A DNA stretch of 64,000 bases, taken from positions 48,916,786 through 48,980,785 of the forward strand of contig CM053803.1 in assembly GCA_028671895.1 (NCBI GenBank), read 5' to 3'. The position numbers were made by a program, and so were the translations under genes. The DNA is from Oenanthe sinensis. Lineage: Eukaryota; Streptophyta; Magnoliopsida; Apiales; Apiaceae. Below are positions 37,123-49,327 of this stretch, in pieces. The number at the start of each line of letters is the position of its first letter. Positions within the stretch are counted from its first letter, which is position 1. Under the pieces are notes generated by a model. It was not told the DNA's origin, ran no database searches, and saw only the letters and a program-made list of their open reading frames with translations.

Positions 37123-37870
37123 ATCTCCCCCTATTTGATTGTTAAACTTTTAGCAAACAAATAACCTAGGGAGGATAACTCAACTAACAACTAGAAAAAG
37201 AATGTCCGAGACTTATAAATAATGTTACTGGTGACTGAAACGAAAGATGCTTGTTCCTCTGACGCTGAACTGATATTCAAATTGTATCATCTTCATTTCT
37301 GTCTATTTGAGCTTTCTCCGTTTCAAAATCCTTCAGTTTGAACTTAAGGAACTTATCATGAACAGAGCTTCATAAGAATCAATTCCTGGGTATGTCTTCA
37401 ACCAATACTGAACATAGCTCAAATAATGTTCTCCCCCTACGAATGTGATTCTCCTTCTTATTCTTCTTCTCCCTTTAGAAAATCAATGGAATAGTCATTT
37501 CTGTTCTTCCAAGAATAGAATACAGCTTCTTGATTCTCCCATATATCTGTTGTTTCCCCTCAGGATCAGAAGATAAGATTTTCTTTTTCGTGTCGAAAAT
37601 CTCCCCCTAAGGATATTAACTGCTCCCAAGGATACGAACCCCTTTTTCCAAGGATCTCCAGGATTCAGGATACGAAACCTAAGGATATTAACTCTTCCGA
37701 AGGATACGAAGATAAGACTTATTAACTTCTTCTTTTTCTTGTTATAGCTATAACATTATAACTTCTCCCTCTTTATCCTTTTTCTTGTTATAACTATAAC
37801 ACTATAAATTCTCCCCCTTAGTTGAGGAATCCTCCAATGGCCCACTTTAGAAGATACCAATTGTTAATAC
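37123..37870 (-). promoter_or_regulatory. Multiple polypurine tracts at the 3' end of E
   Basis: AGGGGGAGA on the minus strand occurs at 37124-37132 (next to the LTR), 37430-37438, 37600-37608 and 37810-37818. Repeated purine tracts before the 3' LTR are a described Sirevirus habit. The stretch has no convincing ORF. Confidence 0.75.
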
Positions 37871-39000
37871 CAATTGTTAGGTCCTCTTTTAGATGGTTTG
37901 TCTCCCAAAGAAGGTTCTCGTCTGTCGTTGATCGGGAAAAAAATAGTAACTTTTCTTCCAGAAGTAGCAAGTAGCAAGGGTAAGTGTTTGGCTTATGGTT
38001 TCCTCACTTATACTTCGTTCTGTTGGTGTTTACACTTAAGTGTCGAGCACTTAGAAGTGTTTCACTCTTTCTCTCCCTATCTCTCACTCAAGTGTATCTC
38101 TCCCTCACTTTCACTTAAGTGTTTCTCTCTCTCACTTTCACTCTGCATTCCAAGATATAGCCTTCTGTACCTGCAAGTGAAATCCGTCAATTCATTCATA
38201 TTCTCATCACCTGATTCATCAATATAAACTGAATCACTATCGAGTGGAGAATTGCCTCGTAGAGGCGTTTTTGATCTTTCATGCATAAGCACTGTCCCAC
38301 ACCAGACTCAATAGCAATTGCTAAATCACTGTCTAGTGGAGCCTCACCTCTTTGAGATGGGTTATCCCAAGATTTTAAAATCTTTTTGGGAATCCTGCCT
38401 TGTTCTATCACACCTTCTCCGTAAACGGGAGGTGGACATTCCTTTTCAGGATCTGGAAATGTTCCTTCCAGGAGGGGCGACGTAGTAGACAATGTAATGA
38501 ATGGCAAATTAGAGTCTACGTTTCCCTCGTAACCCAATGACGGGTGTTTTGTTAACATGCCTATACCTCACACTGTGCACGTCTTGTAATGTGTCCCTAA
38601 AATATATCTGTTTAGGCTTACCATCAGCGTGAATGCCAGTGGTGTGCGTGACTCATTACAAGATGCTCTGGCTGACGAGCGAATTTCAATGGACTCACCC
38701 TGTTGAGAGAATGATTCCAGAGACAGTTTTATTGCCTTTTCAGCTCTGCATCTTTTTGAGAAAATACAGATGAGCTTACAGATAACTCAGTTTATATACT
38801 TCTTTACTTCGCTGGAGGTAGAGCTGTGGGTGCACTTCCGACTTCATCCTTATTTCTCCCTTATCAACCTCTAACAAACATATGTTCCTTATAACTCCAA
38901 GGGTTAATATATGGAAGTGGATGAAATGAGTGTTTGGTATTAAGGCCTGGGTCAGAGATTGATGGGTTTTCAACCTCTTGGCCAGCTACTATAGCCACTG
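37871..39000 (-). other. Post-pol region of E, possible accessory-ORF remnant
   Basis: Minus-strand open stretches at 38077-38292 and 38196-38558 overlap in different frames. They read as Ser/Glu/Pro-rich hydrophilic protein, and lie where A has its extra ORF. I cannot align them with it by eye. A TGTTAGGTCC preceded by ACCAAT at 37866-37885 resembles an LTR end with primer site, so another small insertion is possible. Confidence 0.3.
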
Positions 39001-41100
39001 GGGGCTAAACAGATAAAATCAATTTAAATAAGATAAAAAGATAATCACTTTAACATTCCAAAATATATTTTTCATCTTAATGAGAAAATAAAAATATAAA
39101 GAGGAATGGTAAAGGGATTGCATTAAAGCACTTTTAATAAAAGAGTTTTGTCAGATCGAAAAAATTAATCATTTAAGAGCATGACACTAATAAAAAATTT
39201 CTTTAAGATACTTATCCCATAATAAAACGCGGGAGTATCAGAGAAAAATTCTATCACTATGAATTTCTTATAAGGCAAATTTCCCATAATAACATGCGGG
39301 AATTTACAACAAATAAGGAATTCAACTCTTCTACCAAATTGTATCTCAATAAAATGACTCTTTTCCATTAAACCTAAGCACTGTATGTTTTGAAAACAGT
39401 TTTGCAAAACATCCTTATCAGATAGAAGAGAATGATTTTCCGACTCATAATTCAATTATGATTTACATCATTTTCGTCTGCCTGATAATGTCCCCGACTT
39501 AAAATCAAAACATGACAATTGGGGTTGAATGCATGCTTAACATTACAGTACTAGGCCTTCAAAGCAACAATCACTGTTTTGCTACTATGAATCAATGTGA
39601 AACATACACTGAAACAAGTAGTTAAAAACAAATCATTTTACAAGTGATTGGTACCTCGAAGTTGAAACAATTTTTTTTTTTAAAAGAGAGAAAAAGCTTT
39701 TAAAGATAAAACATTTAAAACAAGCTTTTGGGAGGGAATAAAGTTTCGAGAGAATAGAAAGATTATCCTTAAGAAAAGTTTTTCATAAGAGAAGTTTTGA
39801 AAAAGAATTCTTAAGTTTTCTTAATTAAAACTGATAGAGAAAATGAATGTATCTTTGAATAAAACATTTTGAAAAAGAAATAGACAAAAAAAATTTCTTT
39901 TAAATACATTCAGGATCATAAACCAGTCAAAGAAAGAAAACTAAATATATCACAATTATTTTGCAATAAAATATTATTCAGTTATCACAAAGTAACAAAA
40001 GATAATACTTGTACTACAAATAATTATGCTGCGAATTTATTTTAATTTACTTAAATCATGGAACAGATATTTCATTGAATTGTTTTATATCATCATGATT
40101 TAAATAAACCAAAATAAATTAAATACTTATGATGTACTAAGCAATTGCCAATCACATCCATTTATAAAAACTATACATGGCAATTATTCAGTAGAACAAT
40201 AAGCATATTACAATTAATTGCACGCTGATACCAATTATTCGATATTTATCAATAATTTCAAGATGCAAGAAATTGTGCTTCTGTTATTTTATCAAATTAA
40301 AATTATGAAACTAATAACCATTGAATTGCTTCAATCCATAATTTCAAGAAGATAAAATAAATTCGCTAAATACTAAAATATTCATTAGATTGAATATTAG
40401 CATTTAATTTCCTACGCCATATCTAATAATTGTCACTTTGCACATTGTAAGCGTACTCATAACAATTACTAATTGATATACGTAAGCTCGAGGTTATAGT
40501 TGAAAAGAAATTCACAAGTCCTTTAAATAGGGAAAAAGTAATACTTGTGATTCTTTTTACAACCCCTCGCAATAAAATCAATTTTAGAAATATTTTCTAA
40601 GTATATAAAACATTGAGAATTTTATACACATAACTTGGAAAATACTTCATCTTCCAATATTAGTGAGTTTTGAAATATGCATTAATTATTTAGAACAGAA
40701 ATTCTAAATACCATCACTAATATCAAAAGCATCACAATTACTTGTAATAAAATATTTTAAGACTCTTAGAGCAAAATATCAAAGCAATTAAGCAAGATAT
40801 CATTGACTAATTCTTATCTAATATTTAATATACAAATAATTATGCCTCTAATTTATTTTAATTTACTTAAATCATGGAACATATATTTCACTGAATTGTT
40901 TTATATCATCATGATTTAAACAAATCAAAATAAATTGAATACTTATGCTAAATAATTTAACTATTACTTATACATAATACTTTACAAGCAAGATAATTAA
41001 ACTAATAGCAAAAAAATATGAGGTACTGGATTTCAAATAAATTCACAAGTCTTTGAATATTGAACATTTAATACTTGTGAGCTTATTTAAGAATTCCTTG
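39001..41100 (-). repeat. Very AT-rich part of E with internal duplications
   Basis: No coding is visible. About 39947-40130 recurs at about 40730-40945 (shared AATTTACTTAAATCATGGAA and TTTTATATCATCATGATTTA). About 40507-40560 recurs at 41038-41090 (AATTCACAAGTC, AATACTTGTGA). At 40229-40240 there is a GCTGATACCAATT resembling an inverted primer site. It may include an unrecognised small insertion. Confidence 0.5.
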
Positions 41101-43700
41101 TAGATGGGATTTCCAACAACTATGCATATTAATAATATCCAAAATTTACTAACCAACTTAGATAAAATAAATTTATCAAGTTATTTAGCAAACATCTGCA
41201 AGTTATTCGACTAAGGACAACTCTCAAAAGAAATGATACCTGATGTCCATTAGCTTGTTCCTTCAGTGGTGTGAAGAGTTCAACAGAGTTGCTGGAAATT
41301 GACAGCTTCTAGGAATGACTTCCCTGTCTTTCGTACAACCTGCATTATCTATATCTATATAGCCAATTAGGTTAAACCTATTATCTTAAGGGTCCCAGAT
41401 TCCAAGAATTGGTGATCCCCTAAGATGTTTAACAATTCATAACTTAGCTATAAGATAAGATTCTCTAATTTCCACTTGGAAACTTGCACATAGGCATATC
41501 GAGAATAAAATATATGGTCTTTGTGCACTTGAATAAGTAATGAGCTTATCATACCTCTATAGCTTGTCACTTCAGTTCATATACCTGATTTGCCCTGATC
41601 AAGCTTAGTGGTCTGTTGGAAAGTAGTCTTGGCAGGTCTAGAATCTTCCAAATTGCGCATCTTCAAAAGATCCTTGACTTCCTTTAATTGCCATCATTCT
41701 TTCGAATTAATTATAATCCAGAAAGAATTGCAACTCTTCCAACATGCTCATTTTGTACCTACTCTGCATTAACTTAGCAAAAATATATCTTGCCAAATTT
41801 TCGTTAGTAGACCCACATATAATATACTCATGGTATACTTAGCACATATATAACATTGTGTGTGCCATGCATTCTAGAGAGACATATGTGTATAACTTAC
41901 TCTACTGTAAAATCATATTAAAGTAATTAACAGTCAGAGTGTCATACTATGTCATTGACGTTTTGCTTGAATCCCTATCTCCGTCATAGAAGAGCTTGCG
42001 AAGAGAATGATATACAAATCGTAATGGATCTGCAACTTCATCTTCTAGCTTCATCATTCAGGAGTGCACTTGTTCACATTCATCTGATAGATCTTCATGC
42101 TTGAATGCTCCACATGTGATAGGTCCTAATCGTTGAGTCCCTGAAAATTGTTAGGTCCCCATTGATGAGTCCCAAGGGATCAAGTCTTGTCACTGGTGAT
42201 TACTGCTTGATCTTGAAAGTCCCGAAGATTCCGTTTCCATCATCGTCGATACCTTCTGCTTTAAAGTCCTGTAGCAACCAGTTTGGCTTTTCCCCTCATA
42301 GCAATGCCAAAAAGTCATCCAGTTTCTGAGAACCCTTACTGTACCAGATTCAGCTTCGACTTTAGTGGTCTGGGTTCCAGCTTCAGTAGTTTCTGCCTTC
42401 GAACTGATTGAGATCACCTTGCATTGCAATCACTCAATCTGGATCAATCTGTGCTTTTCTAATATTCTTTGGGCTACCAATTGTTAATGATACTAATTGT
42501 TAGTTCTTGACAATTGTTCTTTCCCAAGAGTAACTATTTACTTTGCATAGCACTTCTAGCCTTTACACAAGAATCCGGATCACTAAGAACGAGACTCCAG
42601 GATTGAATTTGATTTCAAACCTTTTGTCTTGACAGAAATGTTCTTAATGAAATCCTTTGATCTTCATTGTTGAGTATGACTAGTAGATCCTTCTTTCATT
42701 TGCTCCCCCTGAGTTGCTGCTAAACATTAATTCCTTCTGCAACCTCAGCTTCTACATCAGTATCTGAATTTGTCAAAGATTCAGAATAGTCGTTCATTTG
42801 AATGCTTGGGAGCTTGGTGTAGTTGGTCTTCACATTCAGACTTTTAATCACCTTTTGTTTTCACATCACTTAAGCCCTGAAGACTTTTGACTTCAATGAG
42901 TAGCCGAGGAAAATTGTTCCATGAGTCTTAACTTAACTTGCCAAGATACTCAAATAAATCTTCAATTAATAACAATCTCCTCCAAACACACGAATGAGCT
43001 TCAGTGTTTGCTTCTTGTTGGCCATTAACTCAAATGATGTCTTTTCACGATCTTGTTGATTAAAGCAGCATGCTGTGTTAATTGCTTCAGCTTCAAAGTA
43101 CCTTTTTCAGTGCAGACTTCATTTAGAACTTCACTCGCGAAATGCAGTTCCACTATCTGACTTCAAAGTTCTCACAGCTTACTTTGCTTCCAACTTGATC
43201 TCCTGATGTGATCAATCACCATATGTGACATTTTGTCTGTTGAATGCACGAACATCACCAATTGTAATTAGGGTTATCAATTCCAATCACCACTAAGCAT
43301 ATGACTTTCATGACTTTTCTTTAGTGTGATGTTTTCTTTGACTTCCCTATGTGACATACTTCAAAATGTCCTTCTAAATAGAATTCCATATGAAGCAGTC
43401 ATCTCACCAATTTCATCTTTATCAAAGAGTCCATTGCCTTGTAGACTGACAAGTGTGAGAGTTTCCTTTGCCATAGCTAACTCTTCATTGATGAAGCTTT
43501 ACTGAAAAGTTCACTTCATCTTTACATCCAAATTCCATGTCAGCTACGAACAAACTTCCTCAACTGCAGCTGAGTGAGCATCCAACCTTCTTGTTTGAGA
43601 TCAAACACTTCTCCAGAAAACCTTTGACAAAGAATTCCATAGTGCCCTTTAAAAAGTTCTTAAGTCCTTCCACAAGAAAGATGCTTCCACTGATGACAGT
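41101..43700 (-). pseudogene. Decayed pol of element E
   Basis: Minus-strand fragments align with A pol in order. At 43.6-42.87 kb is integrase (CHIGKSKK, then SDSGTAF, then INTACCFNQ). At 42.48-42.19 kb is the linker and RT start (GDLNQFE). At 41.7-41.5 kb is RT end (KTTFQQTTKLDQGKS, SYRGMISSL). At 41.3-41.1 kb is the RNase H end, where DNA for GACATCAGGTATCATTT is kept. Stops and shifts are dense, no catalytic domain is whole, and the YVDD region is not recognisable. Confidence 0.8.
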
Positions 43701-43899
43701 TCTTAACTCATGATAGCCATATCCCTTGTACATCCTTTGCTGTCATCTCCAAAGGTTACCGTCGGGGAGGCCTTCTCAACCAGTTGTGATAGTAGTGCTT
43801 TAATCTTAATCATATGCCTCATACATTAAATGTCACGAAGTCACATAATTTTTGCTTTCCATAACATACTCTGTGAAGTGCTTAGTGATTCATCTACAG

Positions 43900-44361
43900 T
43901 GTTGGTCATTGATGCCAGATATCCATTTGGTGCATCACTGTCACTGATAGAATCAACCTTGCATTTAACTTCATCAACAAATGCTTTCCCTTGCTACATC
44001 CTCACTAATGCTTGAGATTCCTGCTATAACCCAACATAGTGTCTTCATCTTTTGCTTGCTCCTTTTCTGATCTTGTAGGTGTCATACTCCATCTTGAGTA
44101 AAAGTGTTTTGTTGATCTCAGCGGTACCTTCCATGATGACCTCTATTTCTAGGTTTATCGAACGGACGTATTGAAAGCTATTTGCTCCTTATCAGCATCT
44201 GAAAAGTCCACTCCCTCTTTGGGCTCAGACCGATGTGGTACAATCACATCTCCTTCCATATGCTCAGGAACAACAACCATCGTAACAAATTCATTATCAA
44301 AACCCATTCTTCATTGATCTCGGTCGAACATTGGAATCTTGAATTGATTTTAAGGTGCCAT
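43900..44361 (-). pseudogene. Decayed gag of element E
   Basis: ATG at 44361-44359 in AAGATGGCACC, like the A gag start. Downstream are pieces matching A gag: MEGDVIVPHRSEPKEGVDFS, DADKE, then IMEGTAEI. The region is shortened and frameshifted, and the second half of gag with the zinc knuckles is not seen. Confidence 0.75.
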
Positions 44362-45169
44362 CTTAATATAGATTTAGAATAGAGATAATAAACTTTTCTT
44401 ATTACTTGAGTAGTAATTAAAAGAAAATTGAATTATCTCCAAATGAATCAAAGTTCCAAAACTGGTCACCAAAAATAATTCTAAGTACCCGACACTAGGC
44501 TCTGTAGATAATCTATGTCGATCTCGATCTACATCTCGAGGTCGATCTCGATGTCGACAGATCGAGATTTACCTTAACATATTTTAAGCCATTTTCGCAA
44601 GTCGATCTCGATCTCGATCTACAAAACTTTTGCCTATGTCGAAATTTCACCAAGTCGAAATTCTCAAAGTAGATATTCTCAAGTCGAACTTTTGTCCTTG
44701 GTCGAAATTTGCTGCCTGACTTTCACACTTTTTGACTTTTGTGTCTTTTCTCACCTACCTCACCTAACAACCACGTGCTAGGTATAGAGTCTTCTGATAA
44801 TTACTTTTTGTGCAGTGAGTCTGTCCAATCAAAAGCCAATAACACTCTTTTCACTTTATGTCTTTAGAAAAGGTAATCAAAAAGTTGTTGGGTTTATCTT
44901 CTTTACAAGAACAGCGATGAACACGTGAAGAACACCACAAACCAAAGTACCCAGTTTAATTCACAACAATTATCTAAAATACACCCAAGCTAAATAATTA
45001 CACCTGGAGTATTTAAATAATTTTAGGACGAGTTTTCACTGTTTAATTAATTTAAGTACACTTTTCAAGAAAATCTTAAAAAGTAGATCTGGACTTGAAA
45101 ACTCCCTAATCTTCTACCAAACACAAGGATCTATGTTTTGTATGTCAAACATTAAGCTTTGATACCAAT
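44362..45169 (-). other. Primer site and leader of E, with its own GATCGAG cluster
   Basis: The primer site TGGTATCAAAGC (minus) lies at 45156-45167, two bases from the 5' LTR. The leader has a cluster of TCGATCTCGATC copies at 44518-44620 and several GTCGAAATT copies at 44638-44710. Element A has no such cluster in its leader; its internal cluster is after pol. Confidence 0.75.
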
Positions 45170-46704
45170 TGTTAGGTCCAAATGTGTTGTAGAGGGGGGG
45201 GGGTGAATACAACTTTTTCAAAGTAATGAGAGAATATACAAATATGCATGTAGTAAATGATGACACAGAATTTCAAGAATATAACTTTATATTCATTGAA
45301 GGGTTTGCTACAACATTCATAAAAGTATCAGGATCAGTTGAACAATAAATACAACAATTGAAGCTTGATTCAACTGATCCTCTCTCTCACTTCTGTTTTA
45401 CAGTAAATGCTCTCTCTTTAAAATTATCGTTACAATACAGAGATGGACTTAAAGTCTTATTACAAATAAAACAAAGTGCTACTTTTATAATGTCGTGTAG
45501 TCTTGATCTTGTCCTTTTTGTGTACGTGGCCCAATCAGGACTCGTCAACAAAAAGTACTTTCCCAACCACTCTGGATCAACCGTTCACAATAAGCCACTT
45601 GTCCCTTGAACATTAAATGCTACATATCGACCCGCATCTCGATCTCGGCCTGGACCCATCTCGATCTCGATCTGTGAAAATCTCGATCTCGATCTGTGAG
45701 AATCTCGATCTCGATCTGTGAGAATCTCGATCTCGATCTGTGAGAATCTCGATCTCGATCTGTGAGAATCTCGATCTCGATCTGTGAGAATCTCGATCTC
45801 GATCTGTGAGAATCTCGATCTCGATCTGTGAGAATCTCGATCTCGATCTCTCGTGGATCGAGATTTGCCTTTGCAATGTTTAACTTTAATTATAAATCTC
45901 GACCCGCATCTCGATCTGCTGTGGATCAACATTTGCTTTAGCAAATATGCACTCATCGAATGTTGACTTTCTTTAGTGACTAATTGTGAATTGACCTTTA
46001 TGAGCAAGTTTCCCTAGCTTCTTCAATATTCTTCAACAAGTTCTTGAACATGGATCTCTACTACTGACTTGCTATCAATGTCCTGACACTTGATGCAACG
46101 GTCTGGTTCATAAGTGACTAGTCTTGATAGGGTTCTTGCTTCTGAATAGATTACTATGTTCAATTGGTAATGTGGCTTCCCAATAAGTGGTTCGAACATT
46201 AACTGTCAATAAACAATGTAACTTCACTAGAATCTTTTCTGGTACTTCGACAACGTCTTCATTACTACTACAATCTTGAATACTTCATTCTCTGTTCTTC
46301 ACTGATTGTTAGTGAGTATAACTTCAAGACTGTAGTTGTCTTCTTTAACCTTTGTCTTTACCATGTCTTCAATTCTTCTAGATTCCTATGCTTCAAACAC
46401 TGTCTATCTTCAATCAATGCTGTTACACTGAAATCTTTTAGTGGCACTGCTATACTGAATCTTCAACACTTCTGAAACCCTGAAAGTCTTTAAACATTAT
46501 TCTTCACTGAGGCATGAACATATAAATGAACTTCTTTCAGTGACCTGTAGTAGACTTCAAAACTTCTTCTAATGTCTTAATTCACTATTTTTGCCTTGAC
46601 TTCATGTCTTGCTGATTTCTGTGTAATCGTAGTATTATTTACTTGTCCTGTTCTAGTGTTGAGTTATCACGATTACTATTTATACAGCTTCGTCATTTCC
46701 AACA
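45170..46704 (-). repeat. 5' LTR of element E
   Basis: Same ends as the 3' LTR. TATA box at 45483-45489 (minus). Nine 22-bp units at 45652-45849 against six in the 3' LTR. It lacks a 6-bp ATAAAC present in the 3' LTR near 36481. Confidence 0.93.
45652..45849 (-). repeat. 22-bp tandem array, 9 units, in the E 5' LTR
   Basis: Nine exact 22-bp units, almost all with the tail TCTCAC, ending in the GGGTCC tail. That is three units more than the partner LTR. Confidence 0.95.
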
Positions 46705-46709
46705 ATACT

Positions 46710-47481
46710 CTTACACTAGACCAAAATCATACCTATTTTTCGCCAAGACAATCACATGTTTATAAACAGAATGAGCGGTAAACACTCCATAACATGCAAA
46801 CACCTCCGTCATTCATTTGAGTTAGACAGGGAACCATACTTTATTGCTAAACAACCACTACGACACATAACCCAATACATAGGCTTACTTAACCGTGCAG
46901 TGGATGAGACCCCTAAAGGCTTATACAATAATACCCATGTAGCGAGCGTTAGGTCAGTGAATCCCAAACTATAAAAAGCCTTAGGTCACTAGGCACAAAG
47001 TCCCCGCGAACTTAATTGCTCGAGTATTAAAGAGCTCACCCTGGTTAATTTTGCCGCGAAATTATTCACACGACTCTTTTTTTCTTACTTTTTCTATCTT
47101 TTTTTCTTTTACTTTTTTTTTCTTTTTTAACACAATCTGGAATGGGAATTCTCAATTCCAACCCTAGACTACTCATAAAAATATGAGTCGGCTACTAGCC
47201 ATTTGACGCCTAGCCATTCTCGACAACTATTAACAATTAGCATGAATCTCTGGTTTCCCCCAAACTTATACTTTAGCATCCTTACATTATCAAGGGAATA
47301 ATAAACATTCTAGATATAAACAGGCAATTAAATCTAAAATAACTAAATAGGCATGACTCAACCTAGCTCAAAAGCAACCGATGAGACTGTGTAAAGAATG
47401 TGCTTCTGAAACATGCAAATCAATTTCATAAGGACTGTAAATCATCCCTCTGTTCATCAATACCACACTCAATTTGACATC
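46710..47481 (-). other. Internal non-coding part of D between E and the solo LTR
   Basis: No coding is visible. A T-rich run lies at 47077-47128, and a copy of the D purine tract (TAAGTTTGGGGG, minus strand) at 47257-47268. Small ORFs here have no protein character. Confidence 0.6.
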
Positions 47482-47486
47482 GACCT

Positions 47487-49063
47487 TGTTGGGTTCCGAG
47501 GCATAAAACGCAGCGGATTAAATGTAAATATAACAAAAATTTGGAACCCTAAACGCAGGATCATGTATAAGCCTAGACTGATTATTGTGAAACGGAATCA
47601 TACCTTTGTATGGTCTTGGTTTACACGAACTCAACGGAGATCCTAGCTTTCACGACTTGTGTCTTCTTCTCGAAAACACCTCTATGGTATCCACACGAGC
47701 ACCTTCAAGAACGTCTCACGATCTTGATTATGGAATGGATGTACTAACTTCCCTTTTGATGATTTCGAAATTTGTTCTTCTTTCTGCCTTCTTCTCCTTG
47801 CTGCTGCCTGGTGCCTCTAGGGTTTGTTTGTTTTTTTTTCAAAAACGTCATCCCTCTTAACCCTATCATTATCTATTTATAATGCTGGTTAAGAGGCCCA
47901 ATCAGCAACCCATAACAACAAAGCCTAACCCATGTAGGTTTAGGATTAAATAATAAAAACCGAATTTCTATTATTTAATTAATAACTAAGTCATACTTAA
48001 TTATTAAGGGCAGAATTCAAATTCGAATTATATTATTTCAATTAATTAAGTCTCACTTAATTAATATAAAATTCAAATAATTATAAATTAATTTAAATCT
48101 ATAATTTAAATTAACTATTCCTTGAAGTGCTCTATGTGTGTGACCCTATAGGCTATTATTTAATTAGCAATAATTTTATTCTCCAATAAAATTATAAACA
48201 ATGAGCGGTATCTAGTAATACATCATTGCTACCCAATTAAATAATAATTAAATCGTGATTCGATAAAACCTTTCGTGATTAATGTTTCCGTGTAATATAA
48301 TCCCTTTAACCATATATATTATAGATTAAATTCGAGGCATGTATTTAGTCATCCTCTACAACATTTAATCTGGGTTTACTTGATCCATGAGTAGACTATG
48401 AAAACAAATCATTATTTGAGCACAGCCATGCATTTTATAGTCTCACTCAATCAAGAGGCCAATAATATCTCTCCTAATTATAGGAGGGTTAAATCTTTTA
48501 TCTATCATTCATATTTCTCATACGACTCATGATATACCCGATGTCCACTTTTATCATCACCCGGTCAAAGGTAACTTTTAATGTAGTCAAAGTATATTAA
48601 TCCTCGTATAGAAATATAATGATCTCAAGTCAAAGGATCATTACACCATTATCACTGTGAGTCTTTCTTATGACTTTATTAAACATGAAGAATCTCACTA
48701 TGGGTCTGTCCAGTATCATGTACTCCTACATGTACCTATGTATTGACTTTAGTATCCCCATACTTATAACCAATGAGATGTGGTTATCAGTCAAACAACA
48801 TACTAGTCTATTTATGTATTATTATTGTCCTATAATAATAATACTCGACTAGGGACATTTAAGAATATGATCTATTATATAATCTCAAGTTCAAGTCATG
48901 TACTAAACTATACAATGTGTATCATGATTCTAAGGACATTTATTATGCTAACAAATATATCGCATTATTTAAAGTCATAATAAATACGTTTATTGAATAA
49001 TCAAATGACATAAAGGTCTATTAAAAGAAACATTGTATTACCTCTAGGGCACCTACACTAACA
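47487..49063 (-). mobile_element. Solo LTR of the B/C copia family, inside D
   Basis: 1,577 bp. On the minus strand it begins TGTTAGTGTAGGTGCCCTAG and ends GGAACCCAACA. The exact 5-bp duplication GACCT is at 47482-47486 and 49064-49068. It shares the B LTR order of phrases (for example ATTAATTAAGTGAGACTTAA). No internal region or second LTR is present, so unequal recombination between its two LTRs is the likely origin. Confidence 0.92.
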
Positions 49064-49068
49064 GACCT

Positions 49069-49327
49069 AACAATCAGAATTAGCTCGTCCTAAGGGATCA
49101 TGAAATATGCATGCTATGAAATGCAACTAAAATGGACTCACATGGTAAACAGAACAAAAAATGTAAACAAAATGCTCTATATGGACAATTAAAACAAAAT
49201 GCATGAAAAACACTACAACTACATGTCCTATATGCATCTAACTACAATCTCCATTTCCCACCCCCAAACTTAAAATATTCAATGTCCCTATTGAAGGCAA
49301 GAAACAAAGAAAGTGTGCAGATATACC
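49069..49327 (-). other. D sequence downstream of the env-like ORF
   Basis: Short non-coding stretch carrying an extra purine tract, TTTAAGTTTGGGGGTGGG on the minus strand, at 49258-49273. It is nearly identical to the functional tract at the 3' LTR. Confidence 0.7.

Larger units (their letters stand above)
35651..46704 (-). mobile_element. Element E: young but decayed Sirevirus-type copia, minus strand, inside D
   Basis: 11,054 bp. LTRs are 35651-37122 (3') and 45170-46704 (5'). The target duplication ATACT is at 35646-35650 and 46705-46709. The end of the LTR, the 22-bp array and the TATA context are shared with element A, but the first part of U3 differs. By eye the two LTRs differ at about a dozen places plus one 6-bp indel and array number. 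Gag and pol are recognisable only as fragments with many stops and frame changes. The 3' region has four purine tracts. Confidence 0.92.

Noticed and set aside
42190..42429. Independent minus-strand gene of 79 residues
   Set aside because: Aligns in other frames with the integrase-RT linker and RT start of A pol, so it is part of the decayed E pol.
36091..46007. Minus-strand ORFs at 36091-36419 and 45585-46007 (and plus-strand 12309-12557) resembling Arg/Ser-rich splicing-type proteins
   Set aside because: They are the GATCGAG arrays read as codons; a 22-bp period shifts frame each unit and the ORFs lie inside LTRs or spacer.
47413..47860. Plus-strand ORFs across the left edge of the solo LTR
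   Set aside because: They cross the D/solo-LTR junction or lie within the LTR; no conserved protein features.
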